From NCBI RefSeq assembly GCF_020149935.1, contig NZ_CP083757.1, positions 1,364,001-1,428,000 on the forward strand: a stretch of DNA of 64,000 nt, given 5' to 3'. Source of the DNA: Marinilongibacter aquaticus (lineage in GTDB: Bacteria; Bacteroidota; Bacteroidia; Cytophagales; Spirosomataceae). Below are positions 53,204 to 61,604 of the stretch, piece after piece. Made by a program: the position numbers and the translations under genes. A model generated the notes under the pieces. That model was not told the origin of the DNA, made no database searches, and saw only the letters and a list, made by a program, of their open reading frames with translations. How positions within the stretch are numbered: the first letter of the stretch is position 1; every line of letters begins with the position of its first letter.

Positions 53204-54460
53204 TTGACACGGAGTACCATTCGTTTGATCATCATTTTGGGTACGCTATCCATTGCCGGTATTCTTGCCGTACAAATCTATTGGGTTAAGCGGGCATACT
53301 CTCTTGAAGACAAACGATTCAGGCAATCGGCCATTTCTGCATTGACCGAGGTAGCCAACAACATTTCGCGGATTTATGAGCTTTCGGCCATCGAAACTCC
53401 CGTAGAAAAACTGCAAGACGACTATTACGTGGTCAATCTCCGCACGCCTCTCGATGCCGAAGTACTGGAGCATTATTTAAGGCTTTGCTTCAAAAAATAT
53501 GACCTGAATACCGATTTCAATTACGGTATTTACGATTGCGACACCGACGAAATACGCTTTGGAGGGCACGTGACGGCCAATTTCGAAACAGACAATTCGG
53601 ATCCCGTGATTCTTCCGAAAACAGATAAATTCCTCAATTATTTCGCCGTACGTTTTCCTTCTAAAGAGCAATTCCTTTTCAAACACCTCGATTTCTGGGT
53701 ACTGTCTTCCATTATCATTTTCCTTGTCACAGGCTTTTTTGTCTATGCAATGTTTGTCATTTTACGTCAAAAAAGGCTGAGTGAAGTGCAACGCGACTTC
53801 GTGAACAATATGACCCACGAATTCCAGACACCCATCTCTACGATTCGCGTGGCCACGGATGTACTGGGCCAAGACAAAATCATCAATCAACCCGAGAGGT
53901 TCAAAAAATACGTTCAAATCATCCGTCAGGAAAACAATCGCCTGAAAAACCAAGTAGAAAGCGTGCTCACCACGGCCAAAGTTTCGAAAGGCAAATTGGA
54001 ATTGGATGTGCAATTACAAGACATCCACGTGCTGATTAATGAAGTACTGGAAGGAATAAAAATTGAGCTGGGCGACGGTCTGGCTTTGGAGCTCAATGCG
54101 TCGAACCCACAAGTGTATGCCGATCGGGTGCACTTGCTTTCTGTCATCCGCAATTTGGTCGACAATGCCATCAAATATTCGAAGAAACCGGTAGAAGTTA
54201 CCGTATCCACACAAGATGCCGAAAAGGGGTTGTTTTTGTTGGTTAAAGACAAAGGGATAGGTATCCCGAAAGAACATCTTGGAAAAATATTCAGGAAGTT
54301 TTATCGCGTACCGACAGGCAATGTACACAATGTGAAAGGCTTTGGGCTAGGCCTCAATTATGTGTACGAAATTGTGAAAACACTGAAATGGAAGATAAAA
54401 GTAGAAAGTGTGCCCGGCGAAGGCAGTACTTTTAGTATATACATCCCTCAAGTAGAATAA
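53204..54460 (+). CDS. Sensor histidine kinase, RprX-like
   Basis: A 418-residue membrane sensor kinase. One membrane segment near the N-terminus, a periplasmic domain of about 120 residues with two pairs of Cys/aromatic residues, a second membrane segment (about 170-190), the HisKA domain with the phospho-acceptor His near 205 (NMTHEFQTPI) and an HATPase_c domain (DNAIKYS, GIGIP, GFGLGL). No PAS or HAMP domain is seen. There is no ATG; I choose TTG at 53204 because the upstream TTG lies inside the promoter. It is 4 bp from its response regulator. The signal is unknown. Confidence 0.93.
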   Translation: MTRSTIRLIIILGTLSIAGILAVQIYWVKRAYSLEDKRFRQSAISALTEVANNISRIYELSAIETPVEKLQDDYYVVNLRTPLDAEVLEHYLRLCFKKYDLNTDFNYGIYDCDTDEIRFGGHVTANFETDNSDPVILPKTDKFLNYFAVRFPSKEQFLFKHLDFWVLSSIIIFLVTGFFVYAMFVILRQKRLSEVQRDFVNNMTHEFQTPISTIRVATDVLGQDKIINQPERFKKYVQIIRQENNRLKNQVESVLTTAKVSKGKLELDVQLQDIHVLINEVLEGIKIELGDGLALELNASNPQVYADRVHLLSVIRNLVDNAIKYSKKPVEVTVSTQDAEKGLFLLVKDKGIGIPKEHLGKIFRKFYRVPTGNVHNVKGFGLGLNYVYEIVKTLKWKIKVESVPGEGSTFSIYIPQVE

Positions 54461-54464
54461 AATT

Positions 54465-55148
54465 ATGTCGAAAATTTTGTACGTCGAAGACGATGAAAAC
54501 CTCGGTTTCGTAACCAAAGACAATCTCGAAGAAGAAGGTTTTGAAATAGTGCATTTTACAGATGGGCAAGAGGCTTTCAAAAATTTCATGAAAGAAAAGT
54601 ACGACCTCTGCCTTTTGGACGTAATGCTCCCCGAACTCGACGGCTTTTCGCTGGCCGAGAAAATCAGGGCCCAAAACCAGCACATTCCCATTATCTTCCT
54701 TTCGGCAAAAACCATGCAAGAAGACCGTATTTCGGGATTGAAAGTGGGTGGCGACGATTACATCACCAAACCTTTCAGTATCGAAGAGCTTTGCCTACGT
54801 ATAAAAGTGTTTTTGAAAAGAAATACCATTTTCGAAGAAAGTGGAGCGAAAGATGAATTCGATTTCGGGAAATTTCATTTCAACTTTTCACAACTTATTC
54901 TCGACTCTGAAGACGGGGAGCAAAAACTCACGCACCGCGAGGCCGAAGTATTGAAATACCTTTGCGAAAGACCGAATACCCTTATCAAAAGAGAAGACAT
55001 CCTGACCAAGATATGGGGAAGAGACGATTATTTTCTGGGGCGAAGTCTCGATGTGTTCATCACGCGGTTACGGAAAATGCTGCAAACCGACGAAAACATC
55101 AAAATAGACAATGTGCACGGTGTGGGTTTCCGTTTTGTGACAGAATAA
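54465..55148 (+). CDS. OmpR-family response regulator, RprY-like
   Basis: A 227-residue response regulator. The receiver domain has acidic pocket residues D9/D10, the phospho-acceptor D52 and a conserved Lys near 101 (ITKPFS). The C-terminal OmpR/PhoB winged-helix domain (about 132-227) ends VHGVGFRFV. It is cotranscribed with the RprX-like kinase and very probably its partner. In Bacteroides, RprY binds RNA-polymerase-type promoters of stress and transport genes; whether this holds here is unknown. Confidence 0.95.
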   Translation: MSKILYVEDDENLGFVTKDNLEEEGFEIVHFTDGQEAFKNFMKEKYDLCLLDVMLPELDGFSLAEKIRAQNQHIPIIFLSAKTMQEDRISGLKVGGDDYITKPFSIEELCLRIKVFLKRNTIFEESGAKDEFDFGKFHFNFSQLILDSEDGEQKLTHREAEVLKYLCERPNTLIKREDILTKIWGRDDYFLGRSLDVFITRLRKMLQTDENIKIDNVHGVGFRFVTE

Positions 55149-55155
55149 TCGAATT

Positions 55156-55482
55156 TCAATCTTCGCGAAAAGCCATGTTGTGCTCCGAAAGCACCTTTTT
55201 GAGCTTAGGCACACTGCTGGGACCGAAACCGTGTAAATTAAGCAAGTCGCTGGCTTTACACTGGCTTAGTTGGAGAAGCGTAGCAATACCTTCGCTTTCT
55301 AAAGCTCTTCGTGCAGGAGCAGAAAGCACGCGGAGAAATTCTTGATCAACTTCACGTTCCTTTTCACACACAGGGCATGAGGGGCAATCGCTGCTTTTCC
55401 AAAACACATGTCCCTTTTCGCACTCTTTCTTCCGCTTTTCCATAATTTCTTGCTTTGGGCTATTTTGAATACGCTCATCCAC
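55156..55482 (-). CDS. Zinc-ribbon protein with RNA polymerase alpha-CTD-like HhH domain
   Basis: A 108-residue protein. The N-terminal part has C21, H25, C33, C36 and C39, a likely zinc-binding knuckle. Residues about 52-102 resemble the helix-hairpin-helix domain of the RNA polymerase alpha C-terminal domain (APARRALESEGI, LHGFGPSSVPKLKKVL). Such free-standing proteins are annotated in Bacteroidota as alpha-CTD domain proteins. A DNA- or polymerase-binding role is inferred only. A later in-frame ATG (55443) would keep the Cys cluster. It is convergent with the response regulator. Confidence 0.78.
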   Translation of the reverse strand: MDERIQNSPKQEIMEKRKKECEKGHVFWKSSDCPSCPVCEKEREVDQEFLRVLSAPARRALESEGIATLLQLSQCKASDLLNLHGFGPSSVPKLKKVLSEHNMAFRED

Positions 55483-55512
55483 TTCTCTCCAAAATTAAAA
55501 ATATTCACAAAA

Positions 55513-55543
55513 AAAAGAGGTAGGCTTTTCGCCCACCTCTTTT
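55513..55543. terminator. Terminator between DUF937 and the zinc-ribbon gene
   Basis: A 13-nt arm hairpin (55513-55525 with 55531-55543; one A-C mismatch), loop TTTTC, flanked by A and T runs. It lies just downstream of DUF937 on the minus strand. Confidence 0.8.
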
Positions 55544-55565
55544 CAAATCTATAAATATTTAGGGA

Positions 55566-56201
55566 TTATTTACCGAAAAGGCTGCCGAGCATTCCGCCCA
55601 AACCACCTTTCTGACCACTACCCTTCAACAACATCCCAGCTACATCATCAATCACACTGCCATCGCCATCTGCATCCAAAAACGACTCGATCAAGCTTTG
55701 CTGTTTACTGCCGCTTCCACCGCCCAAAAGGCCGCCCAGCATGCTGGTCAAACCACTGGCATCATTCACATTGTTCTGACGAGCCTGCTTACCCAACACA
55801 CCCATCAAAATAGGTGCAGCCACTTTCAAGATTTGCCCTACTTGGCCTGCATCCAAACCTGACTTTTGGCTCAACGCGTTTTGTACCATATTCTGTTTGC
55901 TACCCAGCACATGGCCCAAAATACCTTCACCATCTTGCTTAACCGACTGGTCAACACCACCTTGGAACAAACTTCCCAAATTATCCAAAATACCGCCGTC
56001 GTGCTTGCCCTGTACGGCGTTGAGCAAACCAGCGGCACCTTGAGAACTTGATGCATTCTTTTGCATCGCACCCATCAAAACAGGCAATGCCATGCTCAAC
56101 ACATCTGCAGTTTTATTTTGAGGAGCACCCGTTTCTCCACTAACTCCAGAAACGATTTGTTTCCCAAGATCACTGTTCAATAAGTCTAAAATTCCAGCCA
56201 T
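55566..56201 (-). CDS. DUF937 protein
   Basis: A 211-residue low-complexity protein of DUF937 (Gly/Ala/Leu/Gln-rich). Repeated blocks of the type LxxLxxxLG...Q, and GLLGGGSGSKQQSLIESFLDADGDGSVIDDVAGML near the C-terminus, which contains an EF-hand-like DADGDGSV loop, are typical. No signal peptide. The function is unknown. It is followed by a terminator and preceded by a 344-bp gap. Confidence 0.9.
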   Translation of the reverse strand: MAGILDLLNSDLGKQIVSGVSGETGAPQNKTADVLSMALPVLMGAMQKNASSSQGAAGLLNAVQGKHDGGILDNLGSLFQGGVDQSVKQDGEGILGHVLGSKQNMVQNALSQKSGLDAGQVGQILKVAAPILMGVLGKQARQNNVNDASGLTSMLGGLLGGGSGSKQQSLIESFLDADGDGSVIDDVAGMLLKGSGQKGGLGGMLGSLFGK

Positions 56202-56545
56202 TTTTTTGTGTTTTAGTTTTTGTGTTTACCAATTCTTGAATATACGTTTTCTACCGTCGGCTTCAAACTATGTCTTAAAGACTTCAAAATTCCTTAAAAG
56301 TCATTTTAATTTTCTTTTTTTATTTGCCTAAATCCGGATCAAAATTCTTTTTAAGGCCCATGGCCATTCATGTACCAAACCCGAATTTGTGCCAAGAAGC
56401 AAGTCCAAAAGGTTTTGATGTAGAAAAATACTTCCAAAATTCAAATTGATAGCACATTTCTTAGAATTTATTGGCGTACACAAGTGATACTCTTCCACTT
56501 CTATTCAAAACTTTTATTTTTGGGCGATTTTCCCAACAGTTGAAT
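56202..56545. other. Intergenic region between DUF937 and histidine phosphatase genes
   Basis: 344 bp. It holds the divergent promoters; TATTTTTG at 56515-56522 serves the plus-strand gene. I see no ORF, tRNA or repeat in the rest. Confidence 0.6.
56515..56522 (+). promoter_or_regulatory. Promoter -7 element for the histidine phosphatase gene
   Basis: TATTTTTG, exact TAnnTTTG, 23 bp before the ATG at 56546. No -33 TTTG at the usual distance. Confidence 0.5.
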
Positions 56546-57178
56546 ATGAGCACAAAAAGACTTTACATTATTCGTCACGGCGAAACCGATTACAATAAAC
56601 GAGGTATCGTACAAGGTAGCGGAATTGATGCCGACCTGAATGCGACTGGCCGTGCTCAGGCTCGGGCGTTCTTCGAGGCCTATGGCCATATTCCCTTTCA
56701 AACCGTATACACTTCCGAACTGAAAAGGACGCACCAAAGTGTGCAGCATTTTCTGGAGCTCGACATCCCGCACATCATCCTTCCCGGCCTGAATGAAATT
56801 TCTTGGGGAACAAAGGAAGGAAAAGTACCGAACAGCTTAGACGATTCGAATTACTATAAACTCGTAGAGGCTTGGAAACAAGGAGATACGCACATTCCTG
56901 TTGAAGGCGGAGAAAGCCCGAACCAAGTGGCCGAAAGGCAAAGAGGAGCCTTGAAAACCATACTCGACAATACCGAAGAAGAGCTTATTTTGGTGGCTAT
57001 GCACGGCCGGGCCATGCGTATACTTTTGGCTCAAATGAGTAAATTGCCACTCTCTGAAATGGATTATTTCGAACACAAAAACCTGTGCTTGTATTTGGTG
57101 GAATACAGCTATACCGAAGATTCATTTTCCATTGTGGAGCACAACAATGTGGAGCACCTGAAAAGTTTAACTGTATAA
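56546..57178 (+). CDS. Histidine phosphatase family protein
   Basis: A 210-residue phosphoglycerate-mutase-like phosphatase. The phospho-acceptor motif RHGETDYN is at 10-17, and the second catalytic His lies in AMHGRAMRIL (about 152). A glutamate-rich cap region around NEISWGTKEG is typical of cobC/GpmB-like proteins. The ATG at 56546 is chosen over an upstream in-frame codon because it gives the family start and follows the promoter. Its substrate is unknown. Confidence 0.93.
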   Translation: MSTKRLYIIRHGETDYNKRGIVQGSGIDADLNATGRAQARAFFEAYGHIPFQTVYTSELKRTHQSVQHFLELDIPHIILPGLNEISWGTKEGKVPNSLDDSNYYKLVEAWKQGDTHIPVEGGESPNQVAERQRGALKTILDNTEEELILVAMHGRAMRILLAQMSKLPLSEMDYFEHKNLCLYLVEYSYTEDSFSIVEHNNVEHLKSLTV

Positions 57179-57266
57179 AAAGCCTCCCATGCACCAAATA
57201 GGCCTTTGGTGTAGATCAAATTTAGGCTTCCATCAGATTTCAATTAAATTAGCTAAAATTTGAGCG

Positions 57267-58325
57267 ATGGGATCCAAAAAAGCATACTGGTTTTATCAAA
57301 TTGCCGGCTGGTCGATATATTTCATATCCGATATCCTGAACTATTTCACCCTCTACCCCTTCGGTTTCGACGAACTGAACCACCTGATGGGCAATGTGAT
57401 GGTGAATGTGGCCACCGGGGTTTCGCTCACGCACATTTTCAGGCTAATTTTCAAACATTACCATTGGATTAAACTGCCGATCGGCCAATTGATCCTGCGT
57501 TGCCTAATTGTCGTGTTCCTCATCACGTTTATACTTGCGGCCATCAACATTCCTATGGACAGGGCCTTTATCAATATCAACAGCATGAACGCCGCCCTGT
57601 TGGATATTTCCTATCACATCAACCTTACCAAACCCGTTTTCATGTGGGTTTTGGTGTATGTATTCTACAGCTTTGCCAATGAAAGCCGCGTCAAAGACAT
57701 CGAAAAAGTCAAGCTCGAATCTTCGGTAAAAGAATCAGAAGCTAAAGTGTTGAGAGCCCAAATGAACCCTCATTTCGTATTCAATGCCTTAAACAGCATT
57801 CGTGCACTGGTGCTCGAAGAACCCAACAAGGCCATGAACGGCATCACGCAACTTTCGAACCTCTTGCGGAGCTCTTTGATCTCCAACCGCAAAACCACGG
57901 TTTCGTTGAAAGAAGAGCTGAAAACCATTGAAGATTACCTCAGCCTCGAAAAAATAAGATACGAAGAGCGGCTGCAAACCAAATGCGACATCGCTCCGCA
58001 AACATTGGGTATTCAGGTGCCGCCCATGATGCTCCAAACCTTGGTCGAGAACGCCATCAAACACGGTGTACAGAAAGCTTTGCGTTGGGGATTTATCGAA
58101 ATCAAAACCTATATAGAAAACGGCATGTTGGTCATCGTCATTCGCAATACGGGCCAATTGCATGCCGAAAAAAGTTTGAACGAGTCTTCGGGCTTTGGAA
58201 TAGAAAACACAAAAAGAAGATTGCAATTGCTTTACGGCAATGATTATCAATTCAAGATATTTCAGGAAGACAAACTTACCGTGCGTGCCGAAATTCATTT
58301 ACCAATAGAAAACAAAGTCATTTAA
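57267..58325 (+). CDS. LytS/YehU-type sensor histidine kinase
   Basis: A 352-residue kinase. Four N-terminal membrane segments (about 8-135) form the sensor, followed by a coiled coil and the His_kinase domain with the acceptor His169 in QMNPHFVFNALN, then an HATPase domain (LVENAIKHGV). It lacks a separate periplasmic domain, so the membrane part is the likely sensor. It is 7 bp from a LytTR response regulator, with which it forms a typical Bacteroidota pair. The signal is unknown. Confidence 0.94.
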   Translation: MGSKKAYWFYQIAGWSIYFISDILNYFTLYPFGFDELNHLMGNVMVNVATGVSLTHIFRLIFKHYHWIKLPIGQLILRCLIVVFLITFILAAINIPMDRAFININSMNAALLDISYHINLTKPVFMWVLVYVFYSFANESRVKDIEKVKLESSVKESEAKVLRAQMNPHFVFNALNSIRALVLEEPNKAMNGITQLSNLLRSSLISNRKTTVSLKEELKTIEDYLSLEKIRYEERLQTKCDIAPQTLGIQVPPMMLQTLVENAIKHGVQKALRWGFIEIKTYIENGMLVIVIRNTGQLHAEKSLNESSGFGIENTKRRLQLLYGNDYQFKIFQEDKLTVRAEIHLPIENKVI

Positions 58326-58332
58326 CAATACT

Positions 58333-59082
58333 ATGAACGCAATAATAGTCGACGACGAAAGACTGGCCAGAAACGAATTGAAAAGGCTTTTGGAAGATTT
58401 TCCGAAAATCAAAGTGATCGGAGAAGCAGCCAATGCCGATGAGGCCATTCCACTTATAGAAGAAACCGAACCCGATCTTCTTTTTCTCGACATTCAAATG
58501 CCCGGAAAAAACGGATTTGAATTGCTAGAAAGCCTCGAAGACAAGGTTCCGGAAGTGATTTTCACAACAGCATACGACGAATATGCCCTCAAGGCCTTTG
58601 AATTCAATGCACTCGACTATATTCTTAAACCCATAGACAGTGCCCGTTTGGCAGAAGCCATTCAAAGGGTAGAAGAAGAACGTGAAGAGCTGGAAAGACT
58701 GGAAAAGGCGGCTCCTACCGAAAAAGTATTGGGCACACAAGACCAGGTTTTTGTAAAAGACGGTGAAAAATGTTGGTTCGTGCGATTGGGCAAAGTGCGT
58801 CTCTTCGAATCGATGGGCAATTACGTACGCCTACATTTCGACGATCAAAAACCCATGATCTTGAAATCGCTCAACAGTTTGGAAGAACGTTTGGATCCAA
58901 AAATCTATTTCCGTGCAAACCGCAAACACATCATCAACCTCAACTGGATCGACAAAATAGAGCCTTGGTTTTCGGGCGGGCTTTTGGTGACCTTAAGTGC
59001 AGGTGAAATTGGCCCGGGCGGAGAAAAAATAGAGATTTCGAGAAGACAGGCCATTAAATTCAAAGACTTAATGAGCCTATAA
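58333..59082 (+). CDS. LytTR-family response regulator
   Basis: A 249-residue response regulator. Receiver domain (about 1-120) with D7, D8 and acceptor D53; a charged linker; LytTR DNA-binding domain (about 140-249) with the FVRLGKVRLFESMGNYVRLH and FRANRKHIINLNWI blocks. It is cotranscribed with the LytS-type kinase. A terminator hairpin follows. Confidence 0.95.
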   Translation: MNAIIVDDERLARNELKRLLEDFPKIKVIGEAANADEAIPLIEETEPDLLFLDIQMPGKNGFELLESLEDKVPEVIFTTAYDEYALKAFEFNALDYILKPIDSARLAEAIQRVEEEREELERLEKAAPTEKVLGTQDQVFVKDGEKCWFVRLGKVRLFESMGNYVRLHFDDQKPMILKSLNSLEERLDPKIYFRANRKHIINLNWIDKIEPWFSGGLLVTLSAGEIGPGGEKIEISRRQAIKFKDLMSL

Positions 59083-59086
59083 AAAA

Positions 59087-59129
59087 TCCCCTTTGCGGTG
59101 TTTCGGAAAATCGAAACGAGCAAAGGGGA
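59087..59129. terminator. Bidirectional long hairpin terminator
   Basis: An outer 10-bp stem (59087-59096 with 59120-59129) and an inner 6-bp stem (59100-59105 with 59112-59117), between the convergent LytTR and exbD-like genes. The minus-strand side is followed by a T run. Confidence 0.8.
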
Positions 59130-59153
59130 AAATATTTTCAAAAAATGTAGACG

Positions 59154-59552
59154 CTAATCCAGCTCTGTGGCCAAAACCATCCTGATCTTCAAGCGAGCTC
59201 CCATCGACATGATATCCACCAAATCTTGAATCGTCAAAGATTGAGCTGCTCGCAGAATCACTGTGGGTTCTTCCATGCCCATAGTAGCCTGTTGCAAAGC
59301 AGCTTCCAACTCCGGAAAAGGAATATTTTTGCGATCGATATAGTACGCTTTGTCTTCCGTAATAGAAAGCGTAATAGGCTGTTTGCTCACCTCGTGCGTG
59401 GCGGTATCGGCCTTGGGCAAAAGCAATTTGATGACATTCGGACTGCCCAAAGTGGCCACAATAAGGAAGAACAACAGCAAGAAAAACATGATGTCGTTCA
59501 ACGATGCGGTTTGCACCTCGGCCTCAAATCTTCTTTGTCTTTTAAGCTTCAT
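59154..59552 (-). CDS. ExbD/TolR-like biopolymer transport protein
   Basis: A 132-residue protein with one membrane segment (about 20-40) and a periplasmic domain. D20, just at the start of the membrane segment, is the likely functional Asp of ExbD. The family fold LPKADTAT... then RILDLxxIM-type end is seen in part. It is 4 bp downstream of the ExbB/TolQ-like gene. It may energise TonB-dependent transporters such as the SusC-like protein, or Tol-type envelope functions; no tonB or tolB is in the window. Confidence 0.9.
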   Translation of the reverse strand: MKLKRQRRFEAEVQTASLNDIMFFLLLFFLIVATLGSPNVIKLLLPKADTATHEVSKQPITLSITEDKAYYIDRKNIPFPELEAALQQATMGMEEPTVILRAAQSLTIQDLVDIMSMGARLKIRMVLATELD

Positions 59553-59556
59553 AATC

Positions 59557-60246
59557 CTAAGATGCTGGTTCGTTTAGTGTATCAAGGAAGTCCATCACTG
59601 TAGCCTGCAAATGGATACTGAATTTATCGATCATCATGTTGATTCCATGGTATGCGGCATAGGCAATTAAACCAACCACCAAACCTGAGAAACTGGCAAT
59701 CATTTTTTCATACAAACCGTTTGAAATGGTTTCGATCGAAAACTCGCCCGTTACCGAAATTTCGTAGAAAATACGGATGATACCCGAGATTGTACCCACA
59801 AAGCCCAATGTAGGGGCCACACCGGCAATCAATCCCAAATAACCCATGTTCTTTTCCATTTTCGAAACCTCCAAATTCGATTGGATTTCCATGGCACTTT
59901 CGATATCCTTTACCGGACGCCCTATACGTGAAATCCCTTTTTCCAAGATTCTTGATATCGGCAAATTGGTGCTTTTGCACATGGCGATTGCCGAGCGGAA
60001 ATCCCCTCTCAAAATATTGTCCTTCAGACTGCGTAGAAAACCGTGATCAATTCGCGATGCCCCCTTGATAAACAAGTAGCGTTCCACCATCAAAAAGAAT
60101 GTAATGAACAGCAAGATCAGGATCGGATAGACCACAAAACCGCCTTTCAGCAAGAGCTCGAAATAATTGATACTAACAGGAGAAGCAGTAAGTGTTGAGT
60201 CAATTCCAGTCTCGGCCGGAACTTGAAGCAAAATGGTTTGCAACAT
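59557..60246 (-). CDS. ExbB/TolQ/MotA-family proton channel protein
   Basis: A 229-residue inner-membrane protein with a short N-terminal periplasmic segment and three membrane helices; the second and third (IAGVAPTLGFVGTISGIIRIF and the C-terminal ASFSGLVVGLIAYAAYHG) carry the family GTVxG-like pattern. Its partner is the ExbD-like gene 4 bp downstream. It is the motor component that couples proton flow to the periplasmic partner. Confidence 0.93.
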   Translation of the reverse strand: MLQTILLQVPAETGIDSTLTASPVSINYFELLLKGGFVVYPILILLFITFFLMVERYLFIKGASRIDHGFLRSLKDNILRGDFRSAIAMCKSTNLPISRILEKGISRIGRPVKDIESAMEIQSNLEVSKMEKNMGYLGLIAGVAPTLGFVGTISGIIRIFYEISVTGEFSIETISNGLYEKMIASFSGLVVGLIAYAAYHGINMMIDKFSIHLQATVMDFLDTLNEPAS

Positions 60247-60319
60247 TGGTAAGGTTAAATTTTATGAACTTTTAATGTAACTCCGTGGAGTCCAAAAATA
60301 TTATGCAAATTACTAATTT

Positions 60320-61564
60320 TTATGATTGATAAACCCTTTTCACCACCTTTTCGAGGCTTAAACCCTGCACAATGATCGAGAACAAAACCACCGAATAAGT
60401 AATAAAAACCAAATAGGGTTTGGCGGCCCATTCGCCTGGCAAAGAAAGAGCCATCGCAATAGATAAACCTCCACGCAGTCCGCCCCAGGTCATCAACAAA
60501 GGGGCTTCGCGGTCTACCGCCACCCACTTCTTGGATATACGTACCAAAAAGTGAATCACTAGAAAACGGGCCAAAAGCACGATAACAACCGCACCAATTC
60601 CAGCAATAAAGAAATAAGGTTTAAATTCAATAATCAAGATTTCCAAGCCGATGAGCACAAAAAGCACGGCATTCATCAACACATCCACAAGCTCCCAAAA
60701 CTTATCGACGTACAGTTCGGTGGTTTCGCTCATGGCGTCTTGTTTCAAACCGCTGCTCCCCATAAACAAACCCGCAACCACCATGGCCAAAGGCCCCGAA
60801 GTGTGCAATTGCTGTGCCATCAAATACCCCCCCATTACCAATGCCAATGTGATCATTACTTCCACCTCGTAATTGTCTATGGATTTCAGCAGGCGGAACA
60901 TCAAGAAGCCCAGTCCCAATCCAAACAAAACTCCTCCGATCGCCTCTTGCACAAAAAGCAATACCACATCCGTCGTGGTCACCTCGGCCACGCCCAATCG
61001 GGCAATTTCGAGAATGGTAAAAAAGATCACCACGCCTACCCCATCGTTGAACAAAGACTCGCCCACAATATTTATCTCAATGCGTTTGGGTACATTCGAC
61101 TTTGTCAGAATACCGAGTACCGCAATGGGATCTGTGGGCGAAATGAGGGCTCCGAAAAGCAAGCAGTACACATACTCGATTTCATGGCCAATCAATCCAG
61201 AAAGATAATAGAGCAGTGTGCCGATCAGAAAAGTGGACAGTACCACACCCACAAGGGCAAAAAGCCCAATTGTGCGTTTTTCTTGCTTGATCATGCCCAC
61301 ATTGGTATGCAATGCACCTGCAAAAAGCAGGAAAGAAAGCATGACATCCATCAGCACCGTAGTGAAATCGATCTTCTCGATCAGGATGTGGGCGTAATTG
61401 CTGATCTCTGGATTTATAAACTGGGTCAGGATCAAGACCAAAGAAAAAACCAAGGCCATAATCATCAGACCAATGGTGGTGGGCAATTTAAAAAAGCGGA
61501 CATTGATATAGCCGAAAATCGCCGAAATCACCACCAATAAAGTCAGTATGTTGAAAAGCTCCAT
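60320..61564 (-). CDS. CPA1-type Na+/H+ antiporter
   Basis: A 414-residue inner-membrane cation:proton antiporter of the NhaP/CPA1 type, with about 12 hydrophobic segments. The cation site pattern SPTDPIAV (near 143) and GESLFNDGVGVV (near 170) are clear. It has no cytoplasmic nucleotide-binding domain. It maintains pH and sodium balance. It has no obvious operon partner; 73 bp separate it from the exbB-like gene. Confidence 0.93.
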   Translation of the reverse strand: MELFNILTLLVVISAIFGYINVRFFKLPTTIGLMIMALVFSLVLILTQFINPEISNYAHILIEKIDFTTVLMDVMLSFLLFAGALHTNVGMIKQEKRTIGLFALVGVVLSTFLIGTLLYYLSGLIGHEIEYVYCLLFGALISPTDPIAVLGILTKSNVPKRIEINIVGESLFNDGVGVVIFFTILEIARLGVAEVTTTDVVLLFVQEAIGGVLFGLGLGFLMFRLLKSIDNYEVEVMITLALVMGGYLMAQQLHTSGPLAMVVAGLFMGSSGLKQDAMSETTELYVDKFWELVDVLMNAVLFVLIGLEILIIEFKPYFFIAGIGAVVIVLLARFLVIHFLVRISKKWVAVDREAPLLMTWGGLRGGLSIAMALSLPGEWAAKPYLVFITYSVVLFSIIVQGLSLEKVVKRVYQS

Positions 61565-61604
61565 AGTGTCTGTTTAAATTGAAACCCAATATACTGAAAT
61601 GGAT

